In this document: piece after piece, positions 58,006-64,000 of the stretch
Position numbering within the stretch: the stretch's first letter is position 1
Layout: each line of letters opens with the position of its first letter
DNA from: SIG575 sp045542485
GTDB taxonomy: Bacteria; Bacillota; Clostridia; Oscillospirales; Acutalibacteraceae
DNA length: 64,000 nucleotides
Assembly: GCA_045542485.1 (NCBI GenBank)
Contig: JAZQLC010000051.1
Span: 70,756-134,755, forward strand
Direction of reading: 5' to 3'
The notes under the pieces: model-generated
Told to the model about the DNA's origin: nothing
The model's database searches: none
What the model saw: the letters and a program-made list of their open reading frames with translations, nothing else
Made by a program: the position numbers and the translations under genes

Positions 58006-59120
58006 TGAAAATTAATTTTGTTGTACCTTGTCTTTTAGGTCTTGAAAAACCTATTGCAGACGAGCTTAAAATGATAGAGGCAGAAAATGTGGTCTGCGAA
58101 AACGGAAGAGTTCTGTTTTCGGGCGATGAAAATATTCTTGCACGTGCCAACATCTGTCTGAGATTTGCAGAGAGAATCCAGATTCTTGTGGGCTCCTTTG
58201 AGGCGAAAAGCTTTGAAGAGCTTTTTCAGGGAACAAAAGCACTTCCCTGGGAAAACTGGATTTCCGAGACAGATGCTTTCCCCGTAAAGGGTTATTCAAT
58301 CAATTCGGCACTTTTCTCTGTCAGCGACTGTCAGTCAATCATCAAAAAGGCAGTTGTTGAAAGGCTTAAATCAAAATACAGAATTGAATGGTTTGAAGAA
58401 ACGGGACCTGTCCATCAGATTCAGTTTTCAATTATGAAGGACACAGTCAGTCTTCTTTTTGATACTTCAGGTGCAGGACTTCACAAAAGAGGATATCGTC
58501 TTGAAGCAAACGGTGCACCTATCAAGGAGACACTTGCGGCATCATTCAATTATCTTGCCAGGGTGAGGAATTTCCACACTCTCTATGACCCTATGTGCGG
58601 CTCAGGCACAATCCTCATTGAGGGAGCTATGATGGCGCACAACATCGCTCCCGGTGTAAACAGAAACTTCTCTGCCGAGAGATGGGAGCAGATTAATTCT
58701 TCTGTCTGGGCTGAGGAGAGGGAAAGAGCAAGAAGTCTTGTGAATATGGATTCAACTTTTGTGGCATACGGCTCTGATATTGACGAGAAAACTCTTGAGA
58801 TAGCAAAAGTCAATGCCGAAAGAGCAGGGGTAAAGGATAAGATTTTCTTTGAGAAAAAGGATATCAGGGACTTTTCTCCCAAATCCGAAAGGGGTACGGT
58901 GATTGTCAATCCGCCCTATGGTGAAAGACTTCTTGACACAGAGGAAGCAAACAGAATATACAGAATTATGGGCGAAAAGTTTATTCCTCAGCGTGGCTGG
59001 GCGTATTATGTTATCAGTCCGTCAGAGGATTTTGAATATGAATTCGGCAGAAAAGCCGACAAACGCAGAAAGCTTTATAACGGTATGATAAAATGTAATC
59101 TTTATATGTACTTCAAATAA
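58005..59120 (+). CDS. THUMP-domain 23S rRNA guanine-N2 methyltransferase (RlmL/YpsC-like)
   Basis: A 371-residue protein. An N-terminal ferredoxin-like and THUMP region (about 1-150) precedes the methylase domain. The methylase domain has GLHKRGYRLEANGAPIKET, the SAM motif LYDPMCGSGTILIEGAMMA (about 197-215), YGSDIDEKTLEIAKVNAE and the catalytic VNPPYGERL (about 300). It methylates guanine N2 in 23S rRNA. GGAG lies 8 bases before the ATG at 58005 (TAATG overlap with the fumarase subunit). Confidence 0.9.
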   Translation: MKINFVVPCLLGLEKPIADELKMIEAENVVCENGRVLFSGDENILARANICLRFAERIQILVGSFEAKSFEELFQGTKALPWENWISETDAFPVKGYSINSALFSVSDCQSIIKKAVVERLKSKYRIEWFEETGPVHQIQFSIMKDTVSLLFDTSGAGLHKRGYRLEANGAPIKETLAASFNYLARVRNFHTLYDPMCGSGTILIEGAMMAHNIAPGVNRNFSAERWEQINSSVWAEERERARSLVNMDSTFVAYGSDIDEKTLEIAKVNAERAGVKDKIFFEKKDIRDFSPKSERGTVIVNPPYGERLLDTEEANRIYRIMGEKFIPQRGWAYYVISPSEDFEYEFGRKADKRRKLYNGMIKCNLYMYFK

Positions 59121-59139
59121 GTTCCGAGGTGTGGAAAAG

Positions 59140-60108
59140 GTGAAATACGTTTTTATTGTCAATCCTGTTGCGGGTAAAAAGAAAGCAGGAGACTTTATCC
59201 CTGAAATTGAAAAAATCTGTAAAGCCAAGGGCGTGGATTATGAAATCTATCAGACCCGTAGCGTAGGGGATGCGAAAAAGTACACAGAAAACTTAGGCCG
59301 TTCCGGTGAAGAGGCGGTTGTTTTCGGTTGCGGCGGAGACGGTACTCTCTTTGAGGTTATCAACGGCGCAGTAGGTTACGGTAATATCAAGGTCGGAACT
59401 CTTCCTTTGGGCTCAGGTAACGATTTTGTGAGAAATTTCGGCAAGAAAAAGGATTTCCTTGATGTTCTTGATCAGCTTAACGGCTATTCAAAAAAAGTTG
59501 ACCTTATCAGATGCGGAGACAAATATGCTGTCAGTCAGTGTTCAATGGGTCTTGATGCAGAGGTCTGCGCAAAACAGGCATCTTTCAAGAAAATTCCTCT
59601 CGTATCGGGTGAAATGGCTTACACGGCATCGCTTGTTTTCTGTTTCCTTACAAAGTCAAGTAATGTTTTCGAAATTTCAATTGACGACGGAGAATTTGAA
59701 ACCTACGACCTTCTCTTTTCACTTTGCGGAAATGCCCGTTATTACGGAGGCGGCTACAAAGGTACACCTCTTGCAATCTGCGATGACGGACTTCTTGATT
59801 TCGTGGTTATAAAGAAGGATATGCCCGTTATCAAATTCCTTAAGCTTATGGGTGATTACAAGGCAGGTAAGCATCTCGGATGGGACAGAGTTGTTTACAG
59901 AAGAGGTAAAAAGATGACTGTCAGAAGCAAAAAGTATTCTGCGGTCAATGTTGACGGTGAATGCGAATTTGTCAAACAGAGGACCTTTGAGATTGTTCCT
60001 AAGGCACTTGATTTCTGGTTCCCCCAAAATGTTGATTTTGATAAAATCCATTCGGAATGGGAAGAGGAAAATAAATCTTCCGGAAAACTGTTTACTTTTG
60101 CAGTTTAA
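59140..60108 (+). CDS. Diacylglycerol kinase-family lipid kinase (YegS/DagK-like)
   Basis: A 322-residue lipid kinase. It starts VKYVFIVNPVAGKKKAG, with the nucleotide-binding GCGGDGTLFEVINGAVG (about 65-82) and GTLPLGSGNDFVRNFG; DGLLDFVVIKK and NVDGECE lie in the C-terminal beta-sandwich. It phosphorylates diacylglycerol or a related lipid. The start is GTG at 59140, 8 bases after GAGGTG; the GTG at 59131 is part of that site. Confidence 0.9.
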   Translation: MKYVFIVNPVAGKKKAGDFIPEIEKICKAKGVDYEIYQTRSVGDAKKYTENLGRSGEEAVVFGCGGDGTLFEVINGAVGYGNIKVGTLPLGSGNDFVRNFGKKKDFLDVLDQLNGYSKKVDLIRCGDKYAVSQCSMGLDAEVCAKQASFKKIPLVSGEMAYTASLVFCFLTKSSNVFEISIDDGEFETYDLLFSLCGNARYYGGGYKGTPLAICDDGLLDFVVIKKDMPVIKFLKLMGDYKAGKHLGWDRVVYRRGKKMTVRSKKYSAVNVDGECEFVKQRTFEIVPKALDFWFPQNVDFDKIHSEWEEENKSSGKLFTFAV

Positions 60109-60162
60109 TATGTTAAAATAACAAAGATATGTAAATTCGCTTCAACTGAGGAGGAGATTCTT

Positions 60163-60456
60163 TTGAAGGAAAATTTCAGAGATGAAAATGTTGATTTTCT
60201 CATTGACGCAATTCTTGCGCTGGAAACTGAAGAGGAATGTTTCAATTTCTTCTGTGACCTTTGCACGGTTACGGAGCTTCAGTCTATTTCACAGCGTCTT
60301 GTTGTTGCAAAAATGCTCAGCGATAAAGAAGTTTACAGTGAAATTGTGAAAAAGACAAAGGCAAGTACGGCTACAATCAGCCGTGTCAACCGTTCTCTCA
60401 AGTATGGAAACGACGGTTACGAAATAATTTTCGACAGACTCAGGGAGAAAGAATAA
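60163..60456 (+). CDS. YerC/YecD-family TrpR-like DNA-binding protein
   Basis: A 97-residue all-helical protein with the TrpR-like helix-turn-helix: LCTVTELQSISQRLVVAKML followed by KKTKASTATISRVNRSLKYG. The family is common in Firmicutes; its target is unknown. The start is TTG at 60163 behind GAGGAGGAG. It is followed 4 bases later by a methyltransferase. Confidence 0.88.
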   Translation: MKENFRDENVDFLIDAILALETEEECFNFFCDLCTVTELQSISQRLVVAKMLSDKEVYSEIVKKTKASTATISRVNRSLKYGNDGYEIIFDRLREKE

Positions 60457-60460
60457 TATA

Positions 60461-61201
60461 ATGAGTTACGATGTTTTCGCTGCTTTTTATGATGCCTTAA
60501 CTGAAAATGTTGATTACAAAACTTATGCCGCTTATATTAAGCGGCTTTTTGACCGTTACGGAAAAGATATTTATTCCGTCCTTGATGTGGCTTGTGGTAC
60601 AGGTTCACTTACGGAGGAGTTGGCGTCTCTCGGCTATGAGATGATAGGCACAGACGCATCTTACGATATGCTTTCTCAGGCAGAGGAGAAGAAACGCGAA
60701 AAGGGTCTTGATATTCTCTATCTCTGTCAGAGGGCAGAGGAGCTTGACCTTTACGGTACGGTGCAGGGGGCAGTGTGTACTCTTGACAGCATCAACCACA
60801 TAACTGACGAAGAGGATGTTATAAAGGCGTTTGAAAAGATTTCTCTTTTTATGGAGAAGGACGGCATATTTGTTTTTGACCTGAATACGGAATATAAGCA
60901 TCAATATGTTCTCGGTGACAACACATTTGTGTATGACCTTGACGATATTTATTGCGTATGGCAGAATGAGTTTGATGCGGAGGATATGCTCACTCACGTA
61001 TATCTTGATATTTTCAGTGAGAAAAACGGGCTGTATGAGCGATTTTCGGAAGAATTTGACGAGAGAGCCTATTCACACAAAAATGTTCTCAGGTGGCTCG
61101 ATATGAGCGGATTTGAGCTTGTGGACTATTTTGAAGAATTTACGGAAGAAAAACCTGAAGAAGATACAGAAAGAACAGTTTATATTGCGAGGAAAAAATA
61201 A
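60461..61201 (+). CDS. Class I SAM-dependent methyltransferase
   Basis: A 246-residue protein opening YDVFAAFYDALTENVDYKTY. The SAM motif I is VLDVACGTGSLTEELASLGY (about 41-60) and motif II is GTDASYDMLSQA. The substrate is unidentified; the acceptor domain contains AVCTLDSINHI. It overlaps hslO by one base (TAATG). Confidence 0.87.
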   Translation: MSYDVFAAFYDALTENVDYKTYAAYIKRLFDRYGKDIYSVLDVACGTGSLTEELASLGYEMIGTDASYDMLSQAEEKKREKGLDILYLCQRAEELDLYGTVQGAVCTLDSINHITDEEDVIKAFEKISLFMEKDGIFVFDLNTEYKHQYVLGDNTFVYDLDDIYCVWQNEFDAEDMLTHVYLDIFSEKNGLYERFSEEFDERAYSHKNVLRWLDMSGFELVDYFEEFTEEKPEEDTERTVYIARKK

Positions 61202-62079
61202 TGGGTAAGATAGTAAGATGTATTTCACAAGAAGGCGATTTGACAGTAATGGCTGTCAATTCAACAGATATGGTGGCGAGAGCTCACGAAATCCACGGCA
61301 CATCAAAGGTGGCGTCGGCAGCTCTCGGCAGACTCCTGACGGCAGCATCAATGATGGGTGCGGTCCTCAAGGGCAAGGATTCAAGCGTTACTCTCAGAAT
61401 GAACGGCGGCGGTCCCGTAGGCAGTGTTATTGCCGTTTCAGACAGTGAGGGTAATGTAAGGGGCTATATCGGTGACGCGTCGGTTGAGCTTCCTCTTAAT
61501 GCAAAGGGTAAGCTGGATGTTTCGGGCGCAATCGGCACAGACGGCTTTGTCACAGTTATCAAGGACCTGGGCATGAAAGAGCCTTATATCGGTCAGACTC
61601 CCATTATTACCGGTGAGGTTGCAGAGGATATCACAAGTTATTTTGCATCGAGTGAACAGACTCCCACTGTCTGTGCACTGGGTGTTCTTGTCAGCAGCGA
61701 AACAAAGGAAATTATTACGGCAGGCGGATTTATTATTCAGCTTCTTCCCACAGCTATGGAAGATACAATCGAAAAGGTGGAAAGATGCATCAGTAATATT
61801 GAGCCTGTGACAACAATGCTTACCAATGGTCTGACTCCCGAAGAAATCTGCAGAAAAGTTCTTCCTGAATTTACGCTTGATATTCTCGATGAGTCAGAAG
61901 TGGCTTACAGATGCACTTGTACAAAAGAGCGTGTTGAAAAGGCTCTTATCTCAACAGGTGAGGAAGCTCTTCTTGAAATGGCAGAGGATGAAAAAACAGA
62001 ACTCGCTTGTAACTTCTGTGACAAAAAATATGTGTTTGCTTCTGACGAAATCAAGAAAATTCTGAGAAAATCAAGATAA
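61201..62079 (+). CDS. hslO: Redox-regulated chaperone Hsp33
   Basis: A 292-residue Hsp33. The N-terminal core has the conserved RAHEIHGTSKVASAALGRLL and GNVRGYIGD. The C-terminal zinc switch has the Cys pairs CTC (about 236-238) and CNFC (about 268-271). Oxidation releases zinc and activates holdase function. It ends the long plus-strand operon, before a tRNA cluster; no clean terminator was found directly after it. Confidence 0.95.
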   Translation: MGKIVRCISQEGDLTVMAVNSTDMVARAHEIHGTSKVASAALGRLLTAASMMGAVLKGKDSSVTLRMNGGGPVGSVIAVSDSEGNVRGYIGDASVELPLNAKGKLDVSGAIGTDGFVTVIKDLGMKEPYIGQTPIITGEVAEDITSYFASSEQTPTVCALGVLVSSETKEIITAGGFIIQLLPTAMEDTIEKVERCISNIEPVTTMLTNGLTPEEICRKVLPEFTLDILDESEVAYRCTCTKERVEKALISTGEEALLEMAEDEKTELACNFCDKKYVFASDEIKKILRKSR

Positions 62080-62167
62080 TTTTAAAAATTTTTTAGCCCA
62101 AAAACCCAGTAGAATCAAGGGTTTTCGAAAAAAACGAAAAATTTTTGAAATTTTTTTCAAAAAAGTG

Positions 62168-62196
62168 TTGACAAATGGATCAATATAGTGTATACT
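62168..62196 (+). promoter_or_regulatory. Promoter of the five-tRNA cluster
   Basis: TTGACA (62168-62173) and TATACT (62191-62196), spacer 17, with A/T tracts before it closely matching those upstream of the first tRNA pair. Confidence 0.9.
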
Positions 62197-62257
62197 CTTC
62201 AATGTTGCAAATGCAAACGCTCTTAAAAAACAGAGCACAGCAGAGTGCAATAAATGT

Positions 62258-62333
62258 GGGAGCATAGCTCAGCTGGGAGAGCATCTGCCTTACAAGCAGA
62301 GGGTCATAGGTTCGAGCCCTATTGTTCCCACCA
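62258..62333 (+). tRNA. tRNA-Val (anticodon TAC)
   Basis: A 76-base cloverleaf, GGGAGCA pairs with TGTTCCC, anticodon arm TCTGCCTTACAAGCAGA, CCA encoded. Confidence 0.96.
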
Positions 62334-62339
62334 TTATTT

Positions 62340-62416
62340 GGCCCGGTAGTTCAGTTGGTTAGAACGCTAGCCTGTCACGCTAGAGGTCGACGGTTCGAGC
62401 CCGTTCCGGGTCGCCA
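62340..62416 (+). tRNA. tRNA-Asp (anticodon GTC)
   Basis: A 77-base cloverleaf, anticodon arm GCTAGCCTGTCACGCTAG, T-arm CGGTTCGAGCCCG, CCA encoded. Confidence 0.96.
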
Positions 62417-62423
62417 AATAATT

Positions 62424-62499
<76 letters not shown>

Positions 62500-62508
62500 T
62501 TAAAAGTT

Positions 62509-62584
62509 GCGGATGTAGCTCATCTGGTAGAGCGCCACCTTGCCAAGGTGGAGGTAGCGGGTTCGAGCCCCGTCATCCGCTCCA
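62509..62584 (+). tRNA. tRNA-Gly (anticodon GCC)
   Basis: A 76-base cloverleaf, acceptor GCGGATG/CATCCGC, anticodon arm CCACCTTGCCAAGGTGG, discriminator T then CCA. Confidence 0.96.
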
Positions 62585-62587
62585 TTA

Positions 62588-62624
62588 GAAAGTCGCTAAA
62601 GTAATTCATATTTTAGCGACTTTT
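62588..62624 (+). terminator. Terminator-like hairpin inside the tRNA cluster
   Basis: A perfect 12-bp stem AAAGTCGCTAAA/TTTAGCGACTTT (62589-62600/62612-62623) with a short T-run lies between tRNA-Gly and tRNA-Cys. Confidence 0.65.
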
Positions 62625-62643
62625 AAAATAGAATAGAATATGT

Positions 62644-62718
<75 letters not shown>

Positions 62719-62742
62719 GGATGAGGTCTTAATTTAGACCAA

Positions 62743-62784
62743 AAGCCCGAAACCCCTTGAATATCAAGGGGTTTCAGCTTTTTT
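62743..62784 (+). terminator. Terminator after tRNA-Cys
   Basis: GAAACCCCTTGA/TCAAGGGGTTTC plus an outer AAGC/GCTT pair, then T-run. Confidence 0.92.
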
Positions 62785-62889
62785 ATGGCTACATTTATGT
62801 GTAAAAACCCAAAGTCTAAAAATTACCATTTTTCTCAACAACTCGGATTTGAACTGATGAAATCACTAAAGTTTAATATTTTCTTACAT

Positions 62890-62940
62890 AAGACCTATTT
62901 TTTAAGGAAGTTAATCTTCTGAAAAAAACAGGTCTTTTTT
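62890..62940 (+). terminator. Orphan intrinsic terminator
   Basis: AAGACCT (62890-62896) pairs with AGGTCTT (62930-62936), continued by T6/A6 and an inner GAAG/CTTC hairpin, followed by further T. What transcript it ends is unclear. Confidence 0.65.
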
Positions 62941-63074
62941 ATTACCTAAATCTCTCCGATAAAAATAAAAGTTTCATAGCTCTAAAAAAATTTATAATAT
63001 TGTGCAAATAAATTCTAAATTGTTTTGTATTTCCTTGATTATTTTGATTTGCAGATATGAAAAATTCGGAATTA

Positions 63075-63103
63075 TTGAATTCCCGAAAATGTTATGATAA
63101 GAT
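63075..63103 (+). promoter_or_regulatory. Promoter of the alpha/beta hydrolase gene
   Basis: TTGAAT (63075-63080) and TAAGAT (63098-63103), spacer 17. Confidence 0.55.
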
Positions 63104-63128
63104 TTAAAATAGAAAGAAGGGTGATGAT

Positions 63129-64000
63129 ATGCAATCTGTAACTTCAAAAATCTTTATGGCAACTTTGCGAATGATTTTTCATTCGCCATTATCTGACAGT
63201 TCAAAATTGTCTGACAATGCTGCAAAGCTGACAAAGGATAAAAAGTCAAGATATAAGCCATCAAAGAACTTTACATATACAAAGTATTCTGTTGAAGATG
63301 TTAAATACGAAAAGATTATTAATAAGAATTGCAATACAGAAAAAGTTATATTGATGATTCACGGAGGCGGATTTAAAATTGAGCTGAATGATTTTTACCG
63401 CAAGCTTGCCGAAAAATACAGCAATATGTTCTGCGGTGCAACTGTAATAAATGCAGACTACGGAAGATTCCCTGAGCATCAGCTCCCGTCACAGATGCAC
63501 GATGTTGTGAAAATATATTTGCATTTATTAGATGAGGGAATTGACAATTCAGATATTATAGTTATTGGTGACAGTGCAGGTGCCACATTGGCTATGACAT
63601 CTTCCTTATGGCTTAGAGATAATAATTATTCTTTGCCCGGACACATCGTTTGCTTTTCTTTATGGGCAGACGCAACTTCAAGCGGAGATTCTAAAATTAC
63701 AAATGCATACACTGACCCGTTTTATGGGATTGCGAAGCATAAGAAAATAGAAGATAATCTTCATTTGTTAAGAAGAATATCAAAATATGTTCTGAACGTT
63801 GATAGGACGGATCCATATATTTCACCTTTGTTCGGTAGTTTTGAAAAATTCCCTAAGGTAACATTGATATGCGGAACTGCGGAGTTGGATGAGAGCGATA
63901 GCGACAGAGTATATGATAAAATGAAAAATACAAATATTGATGTTGAGCTTTACAAATTTGAAGGTATGTGCCATTGTTTTCAATTGTTTTCTTTTCTGCC
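63129..64000 (+). CDS. HSL-type alpha/beta hydrolase (esterase/acetylhydrolase), 3' end beyond window
   Basis: The 290 visible residues begin MQSVTSKIFMATLRMIFHSP. The oxyanion-hole motif LMIHGGGFKIE (about 77-87), the nucleophile elbow VIGDSAGATLAM (about 143-154), an acidic TAELDESDSD near 255 and a candidate catalytic His in GMCHCFQ near 280 match the hormone-sensitive-lipase group, which cleaves short-chain esters. AAGGGTG precedes the ATG. Codon choice (TTG, TTA, ATA, AGA) is more A/T-leaning than in the neighbouring housekeeping genes, and it sits just after a tRNA cluster, so acquisition by transfer is possible. The stop codon is outside the window. Confidence 0.85.
   Translation, partial: MQSVTSKIFMATLRMIFHSPLSDSSKLSDNAAKLTKDKKSRYKPSKNFTYTKYSVEDVKYEKIINKNCNTEKVILMIHGGGFKIELNDFYRKLAEKYSNMFCGATVINADYGRFPEHQLPSQMHDVVKIYLHLLDEGIDNSDIIVIGDSAGATLAMTSSLWLRDNNYSLPGHIVCFSLWADATSSGDSKITNAYTDPFYGIAKHKKIEDNLHLLRRISKYVLNVDRTDPYISPLFGSFEKFPKVTLICGTAELDESDSDRVYDKMKNTNIDVELYKFEGMCHCFQLFSFL

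Larger units (their letters stand above)
62785..63128. other. AT-rich intergenic stretch with an orphan terminator
   Basis: No coding frame was found in these 344 bases. A terminator-type hairpin (AAGACCT/AGGTCTT with A/T pairs inside, 62890-62936) ends in T-run although no gene precedes it since the tRNA terminator. The promoter of the next gene lies at 63075-63103. Base composition is clearly richer in A/T than the housekeeping region. Confidence 0.6.

Noticed and set aside
62100..62126. AAAACCC/GGGTTTT hairpin after hslO as a terminator
   Set aside because: It is followed by an A-rich rather than T-rich tract; possible but not a normal intrinsic terminator.
62846..62858. AGTTCAAATC on the minus strand, resembling a tRNA T-arm and the tRNA-Cys 3' part
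   Set aside because: Flanking bases do not form a T-stem and no longer repeat of tRNA-Cys is present, so neither a tRNA remnant nor an attachment site is supported.

Overview
The window looks like chromosome of a Gram-positive, low-to-moderate-GC anaerobe of the class Clostridia, probably a gut lineage near Oscillospirales/Ruminococcaceae. The lineage is an inference from gene content and layout: a K+-type membrane pyrophosphatase, a flavin/iron-sulfur bifurcation-type NuoE/NuoF/GltD trio, class I fumarase, YerC, Mini-III, an infC-rpmI-rplT operon behind a leader, intracellular glycosidases, frequent TTG/GTG starts, strong AGGAGG sites and ATGA/TAATG gene overlaps. No phage, IS element, CRISPR array, rRNA or replication origin was seen.

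Layout. 1-4663 (minus): five-gene sugar-modification operon (two TIM-barrel sugar isomerase/epimerase-like proteins, a Gfo/Idh/MocA oxidoreductase, a sugar-1-phosphate nucleotidyltransferase-like protein and a PHP-domain phosphoesterase), running off the left edge. 4805-8121: divergent pair of an exported alkaline-phosphatase-superfamily protein and membrane pyrophosphatase hppA, with a 22-bp dyad and a hairpin-plus-T-run leader between them. 8260-11424: GH38 alpha-mannosidase. 11486-15765 (minus): three-subunit NAD(P)H/ferredoxin oxidoreductase resembling the Sporomusa-type Nfn (Stn) layout. 15956-17982: two paralogous exported Ig-like proteins; a third copy is at 40680. 18053-19995 (minus): a CofE-like protein and a HAD phosphatase.

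20136-26060 is the most unusual block: tandem 646-residue proteins fusing a decayed extended-SDR fold to a LicD phosphotransferase domain, followed by a TarI/IspD-like cytidylyltransferase, a D-2-hydroxyacid dehydrogenase and a small membrane protein. It reads as a surface-polymer decoration pathway with CDP-activated alditol or acid donors. 26106-35504: sialidase-like beta-propeller (minus), then typA-HAD-GPH transporter, then GH51 arabinofuranosidase plus a domain-inverted GH3 enzyme. None of the glycosidases has a signal peptide, so breakdown appears to be cytoplasmic after uptake.

35546-37534 (minus): TraX-like protein, 5'-nucleotidase YfbR and MTA/SAH nucleosidase. 37606-37959: candidate structured ncRNA, then tRNA-Met and tRNA-Glu. 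38039-40579: obg, mrnC, yitT. 41749-43128 (minus): unrecognised polytopic membrane protein. 43258-62079 is a long plus-strand housekeeping region: L20-type leader, infC (ATT start), rpmI, rplT, then trmH-type methylase, dprA, topA, trmFO, plsX, rnc, radical SAM protein, smc, MinD-like ATPase, fumarase alpha subunit, RlmL-like methylase, lipid kinase, yerC, methyltransferase and hslO. 62258-62718 holds five tRNAs (Val, Asp, Phe, Gly, Cys). After them comes an AT-rich stretch with a differently coded alpha/beta hydrolase cut by the right edge, a plausible acquired segment beside tRNA genes.
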